Assembly (NCBI RefSeq): GCF_000213555.1
Contig: NZ_GL891979.1
Span: 933,026-997,025, forward strand
From: Dysgonomonas gadei ATCC BAA-286
GTDB lineage: Bacteria > Bacteroidota > Bacteroidia > Bacteroidales > Dysgonomonadaceae
DNA: 64,000 bases
Reading direction: 5' to 3'
Under the pieces are notes generated by a model. That model was not told the DNA's origin, searched no databases, and was given only the letters and a program-made list of their open reading frames with translations. Shown here piece by piece: positions 45,201 to 53,648 of the stretch. The stretch's first letter is position 1; every line of letters starts with the position of its first letter. The position numbers were made by a program, and so were the translations under genes.

Positions 45201-45481
45201 TAGACAACGGAGTTCCTGCTACTCAGGTATTCTGGCCGAATGAAGACCAGAAACCAAGTGCACTGGAAATGATCCAGAACAAAAAGATAGATCTTGTGGT
45301 AAATATCCCTAAAAACTTTACCACAAATGAGTTGGACAACGGATATAAAATCCGCAGGGCATCTATCGACTACAATGTGCCTCTGCTTACAAACTCCCGC
45401 CTCGCATCTGCTTTCATCCAGGCATTCTGCAAAATGAATGTCGATGAGATAGAGATCAAGGCATGGAACGAGTATGAATAA
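42263..45481 (+). CDS. carB: Carbamoyl-phosphate synthase large subunit
   Basis: CarB makes carbamoyl phosphate from bicarbonate, ammonia and two ATP. The 1072 residues show the duplicated synthetase halves: VLVLGSGALKIGEAGEFDYSG at the N-terminus and its counterpart VIVLGSGAYRIGSSVEFDW near 563, each with an ATP-grasp domain (AAYALGGLGSG near 165; RPSYVLSGAAM near 715). The oligomerisation domain lies between, and the allosteric MGS-like domain (LLHQKGYELYATGGSQKFL) is C-terminal from about 935. All parts are present. A strong terminator follows. Confidence 0.97.
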   Translation: MDIDVKKVLVLGSGALKIGEAGEFDYSGSQALKALKEEGIETVLINPNIATVQTSEGSADKIYFLPITPYFVEKVIQKEKPEGILLAFGGQTALNCGVQLYEGGILEKYNVRVLGTPVQAIMDTEDRDLFVKKLDQIDVKTIKSHAVGSIEDAVTAAAELGYPIIVRAAYALGGLGSGFCDNEQELRVLAEKALAYSSQLLVEKSLKGWKEVEYEVVRDKYDNCMTVCNMENFDPLGIHTGESIVVAPSQTLTNSEYHKLRELSIRIVKHIGIVGECNVQYAFDPESEDYRVIEVNARLSRSSALASKATGYPLAFVAAKLGLGYGLFELKNSVTKSTCAFFEPALDYVVVKIPRWDLGKFHGVSKEIGSSMKSVGEIMAIGRTFEEAIQKGLRMINIGMHGFAANKPLEIDNLDDALKNPTDKRIFCIEEALKRGYSIEQIHDLTKIDLWFLQKLQYIFKCSKELEKFDDIQSLPLDLLRSAKQMGFSDFQIAKIVCKEPSLVENISYEVRRIRKENGIVPCVKQIDTLAAEYPAQTNYLYITYNGKANDVKYLGDHRSVIVLGSGAYRIGSSVEFDWCSVNALQTIRKEGYRSVMINYNPETVSTDYDMCDRLYFDELTYERVMDIIELENPHGVILSVGGQIPNNLAMRLDAAKVNILGTTAKSIDNAEDRHKFSSMLDRIGVDQPRWKELSSLDDIKGFVAEVGYPVLIRPSYVLSGAAMNVCSNDQELENFLGLAAEVSKKHPVVVSEFIENAKEIEIDAVANKGEIVMYAISEHVEFAGVHSGDATIQFPAQRLYIETVRRIKKVARKVAEELQISGPFNMQFLAKDNDIKVIECNLRASRSFPFVSKVLKINFIDLATQVMLGKNVEKPNKNDFDLDYVGIKASQFSFSRLQKADPVLGVDMASTGEVGCIGDNFYDAMLKSMLSVGYRVPKKTVLFSTGPAKSKVELLQAARLLHQKGYELYATGGSQKFLVDNGVPATQVFWPNEDQKPSALEMIQNKKIDLVVNIPKNFTTNELDNGYKIRRASIDYNVPLLTNSRLASAFIQAFCKMNVDEIEIKAWNEYE

Positions 45482-45499
45482 TCTGCTTTTATTATAATG

Positions 45500-45532
45500 A
45501 ATAGCCTCAGTTTTTCTGAGGCTATTTTTTTT
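45500..45532 (+). terminator. Intrinsic terminator after carB
   Basis: AATAGCCTCAG pairs with CTGAGGCTATT over 11 bp around a T5 loop and is followed by eight T. It lies 19 bases after the carB stop. Confidence 0.9.
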
Positions 45533-45774
45533 CGTTAACGAAGTCCTGTAAGTACAGATTTCACATCAACAATTGGCTCGCATTGTCATATAAGGGCTAC
45601 ATATCATGTGTATGCACAGTAATACATAATTTGTTAAACAAAAAGGAATATAAAAGCGTTTTCTTTGTACTTTTAGTCTAAGAAAACCAAAAGCTGGATT
45701 TAAATTTTCGTTAGACATTCCCTAAATGGGAATCAAACATAAAATCACAAACAAAAAAATAAACATTGCCGGTT

Positions 45775-47097
45775 ATGAAAAATGGTGTAATGATGCAATA
45801 CTTTGAGTGGAATCTCCCAAATGACGGAAATTTATGGAAACAACTAAAACAAGATGCAAGACATCTGCATGAAACAGGTATAACGGCAGTATGGATTCCT
45901 CCGGCATATAAGGCAGACGAACAGCAGGATGAAGGGTATGCAACATACGATCTTTTCGACCTCGGAGAATTTGACCAGAATAGTACCGTAAGAACGAAAT
46001 ATGGTACAAAAGATGAATTAATAGAAATGATCGGTGAGTTACATAAAAATAAAATATCAGTATATCTCGATACTGTGATGAATCATAAAGCCGAAGGTGA
46101 CTATACCGAGAAATTTAAAGTAAAAGAGGTAGATCCTAAAGCGAGAAACAAGGATATAAGCGACGAAATAGAGATTCAGGCATGGACAGGTTACTTATTC
46201 AAAGGACGGGGGAATAAATATTCCGACTTTAAATGGCACTGGTATCACTTTTCCGGTGTCGGATTCGACCATCCGGAAGTGATAAAAGAGCTGAACCGCT
46301 GGGGACTATGGGTTTCCAACGAATTGAATCTGGATGGTATGCGTCTCGATGCAGTGAAACACATGGAAGATAAGTTTGTTAAACAATTTCTGGAAACAGT
46401 AAGAGCAGAGAGGGGTGACGACTTCTATTCGGTCGCTGAATACTGGAACGGGGATCTGGAGACGTTAGAAAAATATCTTTCCGCTGTAAATAAAACGACC
46501 GATTTGTTCGATGTACCTCTGCATTATAATATGTATAAGGCTTCGATATTCGGCAAAGATTATGATTTGCAAAGAATACTGGACAATACTCTCGTTTTGC
46601 ATCATCCGGACTATGCAGTCACTTTTGTGGATAACCACGACTCGCAACTGGGTAGCTCTCTGGAATCGGAAATAGAAGACTGGTTCAAACCTTCGGCTTA
46701 CGCCCTCATCCTACTAATGGAGAAAGGATATCCCTGCATTTTTTATGGTGATTATTATGGTACTAACGGCGAAAAATCGTGTCATCAACCTATCATTGAT
46801 CTATTACTGGATGCCCGGAGGAAATATGCTTATGGCGAACAAAAAGATTATTTCAACCATCCCTCTACGGTAGGCTTTGTGCGCATGGGAGATAAAGATC
46901 ACAGCGGATCGGGACTTGTATTTCTGATGTCGAACGGTATTGACGGAGATAAGATAATGAATGTGGGGATAAACCGTAAAGGTGAAGTTTGGTACGACCT
47001 TACCGGAAACGTACAGCAGAAAATAACAATAGACGATGAAGGTAACGGCAATTTCCTTGTCGAAGGAGGGGCTTTATCTGTTTGGGTAAAATCTTAA
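45775..47097 (+). CDS. Cytoplasmic alpha-amylase (GH13)
   Basis: The enzyme cleaves alpha-1,4-glucan internally. I use the ATG at 45775 (MKNGVMMQYFEW); an alternative TTG at 45766 adds only three residues. The 440-residue protein has no signal peptide, so it probably acts on intracellular glycogen or imported maltodextrins. The four GH13 regions are present: DTVMNHKA, GMRLDAVKHM with nucleophile Asp192, SVAEYWNGD with acid/base Glu222, and FVDNHDS with Asp289. Size and sequence fit the calcium-dependent GH13_5-type bacterial liquefying amylases. It is a single gene ended by its own terminator. Confidence 0.95.
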   Translation: MKNGVMMQYFEWNLPNDGNLWKQLKQDARHLHETGITAVWIPPAYKADEQQDEGYATYDLFDLGEFDQNSTVRTKYGTKDELIEMIGELHKNKISVYLDTVMNHKAEGDYTEKFKVKEVDPKARNKDISDEIEIQAWTGYLFKGRGNKYSDFKWHWYHFSGVGFDHPEVIKELNRWGLWVSNELNLDGMRLDAVKHMEDKFVKQFLETVRAERGDDFYSVAEYWNGDLETLEKYLSAVNKTTDLFDVPLHYNMYKASIFGKDYDLQRILDNTLVLHHPDYAVTFVDNHDSQLGSSLESEIEDWFKPSAYALILLMEKGYPCIFYGDYYGTNGEKSCHQPIIDLLLDARRKYAYGEQKDYFNHPSTVGFVRMGDKDHSGSGLVFLMSNGIDGDKIMNVGINRKGEVWYDLTGNVQQKITIDDEGNGNFLVEGGALSVWVKS

Positions 47098-47112
47098 TGA
47101 TATAAGGAATAT

Positions 47113-47149
47113 AAAAAAGGCGATTAGAACTGATTTAACCGCCTTTTTT
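47113..47149 (+). terminator. Intrinsic terminator after the amylase gene
   Basis: AAAAAAGGCG pairs with CGCCTTTTTT around a 17-base loop. The symmetrical A and T runs mean it can also serve the convergent gene at 47162. Confidence 0.8.
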
Positions 47150-47161
47150 ACATTCTTTTTT

Positions 47162-47917
47162 TTAATTCTTATATATCATCTCCCGGACTAATTCTCCGTT
47201 ATAGAACTGCTTTACGGGATACCCATCCGTATCGTATTCATATGTAACTTCAATAGTATCTGTACCATACCTTGGGTCTTCGGTCGTAAACCCGCTCGGA
47301 TTATTTTTACCGATAAAGTCTCCGCACCATCTCATACTATTTACATGCCATGCCCAGAACCACGCTGGAATACTCTCTATATTGAGAAAAGCAGATTTGT
47401 CATTGTTGAATTTAAAGATAGTGATCTTACTTCCTTCGTTGGTTGCTCCATGTTGTGTGTATGTAACCAGATTATTATTTTCGTCATATACAAATTCTTC
47501 CCACGGTTTACCATCTTCAAATACGGTTTTGGTAAGCCGTCCTTTATGATCTATATGAATTTGCAGGTGGTCTGTTACTTTTTTCTCCTTTACCTGTTTT
47601 CCGGAACTTGCCACCTCTTCAGCAATATAACCATCATTGTAAGTATATCTGGAATTGGTAATCAATTCCCCTCTGTCCTGATTCATTATACACTCTGAGA
47701 GCAAGTTCGTAATTTTATCATATTTGAACGTAAATTCACGAAAGGTAACAACACCCTTTTCTACAAAATAGGTAAGTTGTTTTTTGTTATTATACTTGAG
47801 ATCGACTATCTCTTTCGTTTTCACCGAATTGATTTGGATAAGCTGCTTCGATTGAGCATATAACGTAAATCCGGCTGATAATATGCCGATAAGGGATGTA
47901 AGTATAAATCTCTTCAT
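47162..47917 (-). CDS. Secreted protein with YD/RHS-like strand repeats, function unknown
   Basis: The 251-residue protein has a signal peptide ending near residue 21 (TLYAQ). The mature part contains repeated beta-strand units of the form Y-x-Y-N/D-x-x-G or F-x-Y-D (FKYDKITNL, YTYNDGYI, FVYDENNNLV, YEYDTDGYP), similar to YD/RHS-like repeats in Bacteroidetes exported proteins. No catalytic motif is recognised. It converges on the amylase gene and has no close partner. Confidence 0.75.
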   Translation of the reverse strand: MKRFILTSLIGILSAGFTLYAQSKQLIQINSVKTKEIVDLKYNNKKQLTYFVEKGVVTFREFTFKYDKITNLLSECIMNQDRGELITNSRYTYNDGYIAEEVASSGKQVKEKKVTDHLQIHIDHKGRLTKTVFEDGKPWEEFVYDENNNLVTYTQHGATNEGSKITIFKFNNDKSAFLNIESIPAWFWAWHVNSMRWCGDFIGKNNPSGFTTEDPRYGTDTIEVTYEYDTDGYPVKQFYNGELVREMIYKN

Positions 47918-48042
47918 AGAATAAGTGTCTGGTCTTTTTTAATGATTACCTATTTAACGAACCGGGCGTTCTTTTATTGTAAATTGGTCTGTTAGTATAT
48001 AAACTGATTGGCAAATGATGATAACAATCTATAGCTTAAAGA

Positions 48043-48867
48043 CTATTCTTCTTTTATCAGTTCCGAATCTTTGAGTTTTACAGGAGTTGACTTCTTCCTT
48101 AACTTCATATTCAGGAATTCGACAAGTAAAGAGAAAGCTATGGCAAAGTATATGTAGCCTTTCGGTATTTCCCCAACTGTTGTACCAAATATTGAAATCT
48201 GAGACAAATGTGCCGATTCTACCAACAACATTACACCTATAAGTATCAGGAATGAAAGTCCAAGCATCTGAATTGTCGGATGTTCGTTTACAAATTTACT
48301 TACCGGACCGGAAAATAATAACATAATCATAACAGCCGCAACAACCGCGGTAACCATGATAGTCATGGCCCCGACATATCCGAATTCGCTGAAACTGACC
48401 AATCCAACCGCAGTGAGGACACTATCAAACGAAAAGACAATATCAAGAGCTACAATCTGTACAATAACACCGATGAAACCGGATTTTGACTTCCCATGAG
48501 CAGCATCGCTCTCCCCTTCCAGTTTGTGATGAATTTCAGTTACACTTTTATATAGTAGAAAGAGCCCTCCTACTCCGATTATAATGCTCTGCCCCGAAAT
48601 AGAGCCGTCGAACCATGCCGTGTCGAATGAGAATATCGGCTTGGTAAGCTTCATCAGCCAGGATATACAAAATAATAAAAGGATACGAAATAGCATGGCC
48701 AACAATAAGCCTATGGTACGGGCTTTTGGCTGCTCCTTTTGTGGTAATTTAGACGATATGATAGACAAAAACACAATATTGTCTATTCCTAATACTATTT
48801 CAAGAAAGGCCAACGTGAGCAAAGCTATCCATGCACTTGGCAAAAGAAAAGTTTCAAAAATTTCCAT
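48043..48867 (-). CDS. TerC-family integral membrane protein
   Basis: The 274-residue protein has about seven to eight membrane helices and the family's acidic intramembrane motifs: LEIVLGIDNIVFLS near 23-36 and VALDIVFSFDSVLTAVGL near 138-155. TerC relatives are linked to tellurite resistance and, in several bacteria, to manganese export that metallates exported enzymes. The specific ion here is not known. A 35-codon frame with a promoter box lies directly upstream on the same strand and may share its transcript. Confidence 0.92.
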   Translation of the reverse strand: MEIFETFLLPSAWIALLTLAFLEIVLGIDNIVFLSIISSKLPQKEQPKARTIGLLLAMLFRILLLFCISWLMKLTKPIFSFDTAWFDGSISGQSIIIGVGGLFLLYKSVTEIHHKLEGESDAAHGKSKSGFIGVIVQIVALDIVFSFDSVLTAVGLVSFSEFGYVGAMTIMVTAVVAAVMIMLLFSGPVSKFVNEHPTIQMLGLSFLILIGVMLLVESAHLSQISIFGTTVGEIPKGYIYFAIAFSLLVEFLNMKLRKKSTPVKLKDSELIKEE

Positions 48868-48916
48868 AAAAATATTTTTGCGACAAATTTAATAAAGAAT
48901 TTGACGCTTTTGGAAA

Positions 48917-49024
48917 TTATCTCTTTTTTTCTAAATATTCCTTTATAACAGTATCTCTATCTGTTTTCTTAAGACCCAGCATTCGTTGAACCCTGAGTAG
49001 TAGTTTCTTCATAATTGTTCGCAT
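48917..49024 (-). CDS. Possible small basic protein (35 residues) upstream of the TerC gene
   Basis: A short frame, starting MRTIMKKLLLRVQRMLGLKK and ending EYLEKKR, lies between a -7 box (49048-49055) and the TerC gene 49 bases downstream. It is strongly basic and likely alpha-helical. The second ATG at 49012 is an alternative start. It could be a real small protein or a translated leader. I know no family for it. Confidence 0.4.
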   Translation of the reverse strand: MRTIMKKLLLRVQRMLGLKKTDRDTVIKEYLEKKR

Positions 49025-49047
49025 CTAATTGTCCTCGATCTTCATTA

Positions 49048-49055
49048 CAAAGATA
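49048..49055 (-). promoter_or_regulatory. Bacteroidetes -7 box upstream of the small frame and TerC gene
   Basis: The minus strand reads TATCTTTG, an exact TAnnTTTG match 23 bases before the 49024 start codon. It implies a transcript that includes the small frame. Confidence 0.5.
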
Positions 49056-49391
49056 ACATTTTCGGTAGTTCACTAAAACTATTTACTTAATATCTCTATT
49101 TTTTTATATTCTTTTGTAATTGCATCTACACAATAAAAAATAATATAAAATATTACCACTTATTATACCTCATCCGGACAAACCTTGTCCATGACCGAAA
49201 AGATATCCTCTGGCTTCTACCTAGAAAAAATTTAGGACAAACCCTAAATTTAATCTTTTTGAAAAAGTTTATCTATATAGTGAGCTATTAGCCTTTAGCT
49301 GCTAGCTTGTAACTCTTTGAAAAAATGATATGAAGATTTAAAAATTCAAGGTTTAATGATTTTTTCATTCTTAATTATTCATTGTTTTTTG

Positions 49392-49615
49392 TGTTACCTT
49401 TGTTACCTTTTAACTATGCATAGTTAATAAATGCAAAAATGACAGATAAGAAATAGTAGAAAATTTGTCAGAAGTGTCAGGTTTTAACATTGTATAGTTA
49501 ATGAACCTAAATTGACGATAGATAATGAGTTATACTTTGCGCTTTAGCGTCTCTGCGTGAGGACACTGTTGACCGTTAACTGAAACGTGCTAATTTTCGT
49601 GTGTTTACCCCAGAG
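49392..49615 (+). repeat. Dispersed intergenic repeat of about 210 bp, copy A
   Basis: This copy aligns collinearly, in opposite orientation, with 57523-57732. Shared blocks include TGTTACCTTTGTTACCTTTT, ATGCAAAAATGACA, GTCAGGTTTTAAC, TATACTTTGCGC and CGTCTCTGCGTGA (one or two differences in some blocks). No reading frame spans it. Confidence 0.7.
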
Positions 49616-49652
49616 AAACTTGCTGTTAAACCTCGATTAATTAAATTCTCTG

Positions 49653-49660
49653 TATCTTTG
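49653..49660 (+). promoter_or_regulatory. Bacteroidetes -7 box for the HD hydrolase gene
   Basis: TATCTTTG is an exact TAnnTTTG match 31 bases before the start codon. It probably drives the HD-tilS-nitroreductase run. Confidence 0.55.
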
Positions 49661-49691
49661 AACTCTAAAATATTAAAATACACTGTTACTG

Positions 49692-50918
49692 ATGAGTAAT
49701 AAGAAGAAAATAATTAATGATCCCGTATTCGGTTTTATTACTATTCCGAATAATTTTCTTTACAGACTTATACAACACCCTTTTTTGCAGCGGCTCAATC
49801 GTATCAAGCAACTGGGGTTGGCCTCATTTGTGTATCCGGGAGCGCAACACACCCGTTTACACCATTCCATCGGCGCTATGTACCTGATGGACGAGGCCAT
49901 AAACAACCTGAGAATAAAAGGTCATGAAATAACTGCTGAAGAAGCAAATGGAGCATTAGCCTGCATACTGTTGCACGATGTAGGACACGGACCTTTTTCA
50001 CATGTACTGGAATATACGCTGACAAACGGTATCCATCACGAGGAATTTTCCCTTGCGCTGATGGAAAACCTGAACGAAGAACTGAACGGCGAACTTGATA
50101 TTTGTATTTCAATATTTAAGAACGAATATCCGAAGAAATTCCTGCATCAACTGGTGAGCGGGCAACTGGATGTAGACCGTCTCGATTACCTGCGCCGCGA
50201 CAGTTTCTTTACGGGTGTAACCGAAGGAAATATAGGATCGGCCCGCATTATCAAGATGCTCGATCTTCGCAATGACCGCCTTGTAGTCGAAGCTAAGGGT
50301 ATTTACTCGATAGAAAACTTCCTGATGTCGCGCCGGCTGATGTACTGGCAGGTATATCTTCATAAAACGGCCGTTGCAGCCGAGAAGATGCTGATTAAAA
50401 CACTGACACGTGCAAAGGAATTGAGCGATAAGGGGATAAAACAGTTTGCCTCTCCGGCATTCCTGTATTTCTTAGAAAATGATGTAAACAAAATCTTCTT
50501 TGAAAGAAAGCGTGAAGAGGTGCTGAAACATTTTGCAGGCCTGGACGATAACGACATCTGGTGCGCATTGAAGGTATGGGCAGAGAACAAAGACAAAGTA
50601 TTGTCCACGCTTAGTGCAGCTCTGATAAACAGGAACCTGTTTAAGATAGAAATAACCAACGAACCGCTTTCTGAGCATCAGATACAGAAACATATCGCGG
50701 TTTATACCGAAAAGCTCGGGGTGGATGAATATGAAGCGTCTTTCTTCTATTCGTCCGATGTTATTTATACAAATATGTATAATGAAGCTGATGACAGTAT
50801 AGATATCCTGTACAATGACGGGACTATCAGGGATATATCCGAAGCATCGGACATGCTGAATATACAACTGTTGTCTAAAAAAGTGCAGAAATATTACTTT
50901 TCGTACCTGAAAATTTAA
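49692..50918 (+). CDS. HD-domain phosphohydrolase (SAMHD1/dGTPase-like)
   Basis: HD-domain hydrolases use a metal pair to cleave phosphoesters; relatives of this length include dNTP triphosphohydrolases. The 408-residue cytoplasmic protein has the metal ligands in order: His53 and His57/58 in HTRLHHS, His95-Asp96 in LLHDVGHGPFSH, and a later aspartate in SGQLDVDRLDYLRRDS. That last motif is typical of the YdhJ/SAMHD1-like group. Whether it acts on dNTPs or another phosphoester is not determined. It is followed by tilS after 3 bases, so the two are cotranscribed. Confidence 0.9.
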   Translation: MSNKKKIINDPVFGFITIPNNFLYRLIQHPFLQRLNRIKQLGLASFVYPGAQHTRLHHSIGAMYLMDEAINNLRIKGHEITAEEANGALACILLHDVGHGPFSHVLEYTLTNGIHHEEFSLALMENLNEELNGELDICISIFKNEYPKKFLHQLVSGQLDVDRLDYLRRDSFFTGVTEGNIGSARIIKMLDLRNDRLVVEAKGIYSIENFLMSRRLMYWQVYLHKTAVAAEKMLIKTLTRAKELSDKGIKQFASPAFLYFLENDVNKIFFERKREEVLKHFAGLDDNDIWCALKVWAENKDKVLSTLSAALINRNLFKIEITNEPLSEHQIQKHIAVYTEKLGVDEYEASFFYSSDVIYTNMYNEADDSIDILYNDGTIRDISEASDMLNIQLLSKKVQKYYFSYLKI

Positions 50919-50921
50919 ATT

Positions 50922-52238
50922 ATGGATATTTCAAGAGTAGAACAGTATATCGTTGCCAACGGATTACTTGCCGGAGGAGAGAAAATTATCGTAGGCGTCA
51001 GCGGAGGAGCGGATTCTATAGCTTTACTGGATATCCTGCATAGCTTCGGCCTCGAATGTGTCGTAGCTCATTGTAATTTTCACTTACGAGGCGAGGAGTC
51101 TAATAGGGACGCATTCTTTGTAGAAGAACTTTGTAAAAAGTATAATCTGAAATACGAGCGTATCGACTTCGATACGGAAGCCTATGCCGCCATAAATTCC
51201 GTGTCGATAGAAATGGCTGCCCGTGAACTGCGTTACAACTGGTTTGAACAACTCAGAGTCATTCATATGGCCGACAAAATAGCTGTAGCACACCATCGCG
51301 ATGATTCTGTAGAGACCATTCTGCTCAATCTTGTCAGGGGAACAGGTATTCGCGGACTTACCGGTATTGCCCCTGTGAACGGATATGTTATCCGGCCATT
51401 ATTATGTGTGAGCCGCGACGAAATAATAGAGTATCTGAAAGAAAGGCGAATGTCGTTCGTAGATGATAGCACCAACAATGAAGATATGTATGCCCGGAAC
51501 AAGATAAGGTTGAATGTAATCCCTATGCTGGAAGCAATAAATCCTTCGGCAAAAGAGTCGATAAACAAGACAGCCGAACATCTGACGCAGGTGGCTAACA
51601 TATACTATATGTATATGGCTCAGGTGAAAGCTAATATATTCGCAGATAATAAGATAAATATATCCATGCTGGTTCAATATCTGGAGCCGGAAGCTATCCT
51701 TTTCGAGCTTCTTTCTCCGTATGGGTTCAATTCAGCTACGGTACGGCGGATATTCGAATCCGTGATAAGCCAGTCGGGTAAAATATTCTATTCGGAAACG
51801 CATGAATTACTGAAAGATAGAGGATATCTCATATTAAAGAAAAAGGACAACCTCAAAATAGAACGGTATAATATCCATGAAGATGAGAATAGTTTATCAC
51901 GCCCCATACATCTGAAAATAGAGCGTGCTCCGGTAAACGGGGATTTTTCAATAGAAAAGAATCCCGATATAATATACATTGACGCTGATAAGTTAACTTA
52001 TCCGTTAACCCTCCGTAAGTGGAAGCAGGGCGATTGGTTTATGCCTTTCGGTATGAAGGGGAAGAAGAAAGTAAGCGATTACTTTTCCGACAATAAGTTC
52101 AGCCTGTTCGACAAGGAAGCCACATGGCTGCTTTGTTCAGGTGATGATATAGTATGGATAGTAGGGCACCGCGCTGATGAGCGGTTTAGAATAACTGATA
52201 AGACAACAGAAATAGTAAAAATAACATATAGTAAATGA
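50922..52238 (+). CDS. tilS: tRNA(Ile)-lysidine synthase
   Basis: TilS attaches lysine to cytidine 34 of the minor isoleucine tRNA so that it reads AUA; it is essential in most bacteria. The 438-residue protein has the PP-loop SGGADS at 27-32 in the N-terminal ATP-pyrophosphatase domain, the segment HHRDDSVETILLNLVRGTGIRGL near 125-147, and a C-terminal TilS_C domain (LRKWKQGDWFMPFGM, then KVSDYF) from about 360. Length is typical for Bacteroidetes. It lies between the HD gene and a nitroreductase gene with which it overlaps by ATGA. Confidence 0.96.
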   Translation: MDISRVEQYIVANGLLAGGEKIIVGVSGGADSIALLDILHSFGLECVVAHCNFHLRGEESNRDAFFVEELCKKYNLKYERIDFDTEAYAAINSVSIEMAARELRYNWFEQLRVIHMADKIAVAHHRDDSVETILLNLVRGTGIRGLTGIAPVNGYVIRPLLCVSRDEIIEYLKERRMSFVDDSTNNEDMYARNKIRLNVIPMLEAINPSAKESINKTAEHLTQVANIYYMYMAQVKANIFADNKINISMLVQYLEPEAILFELLSPYGFNSATVRRIFESVISQSGKIFYSETHELLKDRGYLILKKKDNLKIERYNIHEDENSLSRPIHLKIERAPVNGDFSIEKNPDIIYIDADKLTYPLTLRKWKQGDWFMPFGMKGKKKVSDYFSDNKFSLFDKEATWLLCSGDDIVWIVGHRADERFRITDKTTEIVKITYSK

Positions 52239-52888
52239 ATATGAAGAAAATGTTTATCGCAGCAATAGCGTCCCTGATGCTATTCTCCTGCAACAATTCA
52301 ACAAAAGAAAAAACGAGCGATATGGAACAAGAAAATGCTGTAGTAGAAGCCATTATGAGCCGTAGAAGCATCCGTTCATACAAACCGGAGCAGATAACAC
52401 CTGAGCAACTGGATACAATAGTGAAATGCGCCATAAATGCACCGAGTGCACTGAACAAACAATCGTGGGAAATAAGAGTTATACAAAGCGCCGATTTATT
52501 GAGCCGAATCAACAATAGCTTTGTAGAAAAGGCCAAAGGAAAAAGCCTGCAAGGAAGTGCAGCCCGCGCGCAAGAGCCGGGATTCAGCGTGTTTCATGGA
52601 GCGCCTACCCTCATCATTGTAGGCAAAGATAAGAGTAATCCTTATAGCGCGGTCGATTGTGGACTATTGGCACAGAATATTCTCCTCAGTGCCGAATCTA
52701 TGAATATCGGGACATGTACTATCGGAAATATGGCCGGTATTTTAAACGACCCCGATTCGAAAGATTTTCTGAAAGAGATAAATATGCCTGATACACATGA
52801 AGTTGTTTTTGGCATTGCCGTTGGCTATAAGAATGAATCGCCGGATGCCAAGCCTAGAGATGAGAGTAAGGTGCAGTATATAAGATAA
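52235..52888 (+). CDS. Nitroreductase-family protein with lipoprotein signal
   Basis: Nitroreductases bind FMN and reduce quinones, nitro compounds or related substrates with NAD(P)H. The 217-residue protein starts with a lipoprotein signal (KMFIAAIASLMLFSC, lipid-attachment Cys19), then the family begins with IMSRRSIRSYKPEQIT, the usual FMN-phosphate-binding RRSxRxY. NAPSALNKQSWEIR (near 69) and GTCTIGNMAGI (near 162) are further family motifs. A membrane-anchored periplasmic form is odd, since NAD(P)H is not available there; the electron donor is unknown. The start overlaps the tilS stop (ATGA); ATG at 52241 is an alternative start. Confidence 0.88.
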   Translation: MNMKKMFIAAIASLMLFSCNNSTKEKTSDMEQENAVVEAIMSRRSIRSYKPEQITPEQLDTIVKCAINAPSALNKQSWEIRVIQSADLLSRINNSFVEKAKGKSLQGSAARAQEPGFSVFHGAPTLIIVGKDKSNPYSAVDCGLLAQNILLSAESMNIGTCTIGNMAGILNDPDSKDFLKEINMPDTHEVVFGIAVGYKNESPDAKPRDESKVQYIR

Positions 52889-52899
52889 TCAAAATGAGG

Positions 52900-53097
52900 C
52901 TATTTAGACGACCAGATTATCAAGGCTATCAAAGCTCCTAAAATAGAAAAAGAGAACATAAATCCGCCTATATAAACCATCCGTCGGGATAAGACTGGTT
53001 TATGTTCTTTTATATATCTGCCCGAAATATACCACAGCACAATGCTGGCCACAAACATAGCTATACTAATATACAAAAGGATCATATATGCTTCCAT
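52900..53097 (-). CDS. Small membrane protein, two helices, function unknown
   Basis: This 65-residue protein has two clear membrane helices (about 5-25 and 40-62) joined by a basic loop RYIKEHKPVLSRR, which by the positive-inside rule lies in the cytoplasm. No family was recognised. A second methionine at residue 5 is an alternative start. It converges with the nitroreductase gene (11-base gap) and lies downstream of trxA. Confidence 0.6.
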   Translation of the reverse strand: MEAYMILLYISIAMFVASIVLWYISGRYIKEHKPVLSRRMVYIGGFMFSFSILGALIALIIWSSK

Positions 53098-53190
53098 CCC
53101 TGAACTACTTTAAACCATTCATTATATTATAACAGAAGGTGAAACGATTAGTTCAACATGGATTAATCCTATGGAGTGATATTAAACAAA

Positions 53191-53219
53191 AAAGCCTGTC
53201 TATCTGACAGGCCTTTTTA
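53191..53219. terminator. Bidirectional terminator after trxA
   Basis: GCCTGTC pairs with GACAGGC around a 5-base loop, with A-rich and T-rich flanks on the two sides, 17 bases past the trxA stop. It can end transcripts from either direction. Confidence 0.8.
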
Positions 53220-53235
53220 TCAATATTGGGAAACT

Positions 53236-53553
53236 TTATTTCAGCATATTCTCTATTTTCTCTACCAATACGGCTTTCTGAGCTGCACCTACTTGTTTGT
53301 CCACTACTTCACCGTTTTTGATGAACAGGATTGTAGGAATGTTGCGGATACCATACTTAGACGTAATGTCGTCATTGTTATCCACATCTACTTTACCAAT
53401 AGTTACTTTATCGGCATATTCTGCAGCCAATTCTTCCACAATAGGACCGACCATGCGGCAAGGGCCACACCACTCCGCCCAAAAATCTATCACTAGAGGT
53501 TTGTCTGATTTCAATACATCTTCAAACCCTGCGTCTGTAATTTCTAAAGCCAT
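53236..53553 (-). CDS. trxA: Thioredoxin
   Basis: Thioredoxin reduces disulfides in cytoplasmic proteins with electrons from thioredoxin reductase. The 105-residue protein has no signal peptide and carries the canonical active site WAEWCGPCRM with Cys29 and Cys32, plus the cis-proline segment RNIPTILF near 73-80. The length and motifs are those of TrxA. A TAnnTTTG promoter box lies at 53614-53621, between it and dnaE, so it can be expressed independently of dnaE. Confidence 0.95.
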   Translation of the reverse strand: MALEITDAGFEDVLKSDKPLVIDFWAEWCGPCRMVGPIVEELAAEYADKVTIGKVDVDNNDDITSKYGIRNIPTILFIKNGEVVDKQVGAAQKAVLVEKIENMLK

Positions 53554-53613
53554 AGTTTTAATCTATCTAATTATTTATAATATTTATAATATCTATTTAT
53601 TTTATTTGTTTTG

Positions 53614-53621
53614 CAAAGGTA
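53614..53621 (-). promoter_or_regulatory. Bacteroidetes -7 box for trxA
   Basis: The minus strand reads TACCTTTG, an exact TAnnTTTG match 60 bases before the trxA start and 28 bases past the dnaE stop. Confidence 0.5.
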
Positions 53622-53648
53622 ATTAATCTATTTAGAATATGAAAGGTT

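Noticed and set aside
45766..45774. TTG start giving three extra residues for the amylase
   Set aside because: The ATG at 45775 gives the usual M-x-N-G-V-M-M-Q-Y-F start of this amylase group, so the TTG is not needed.
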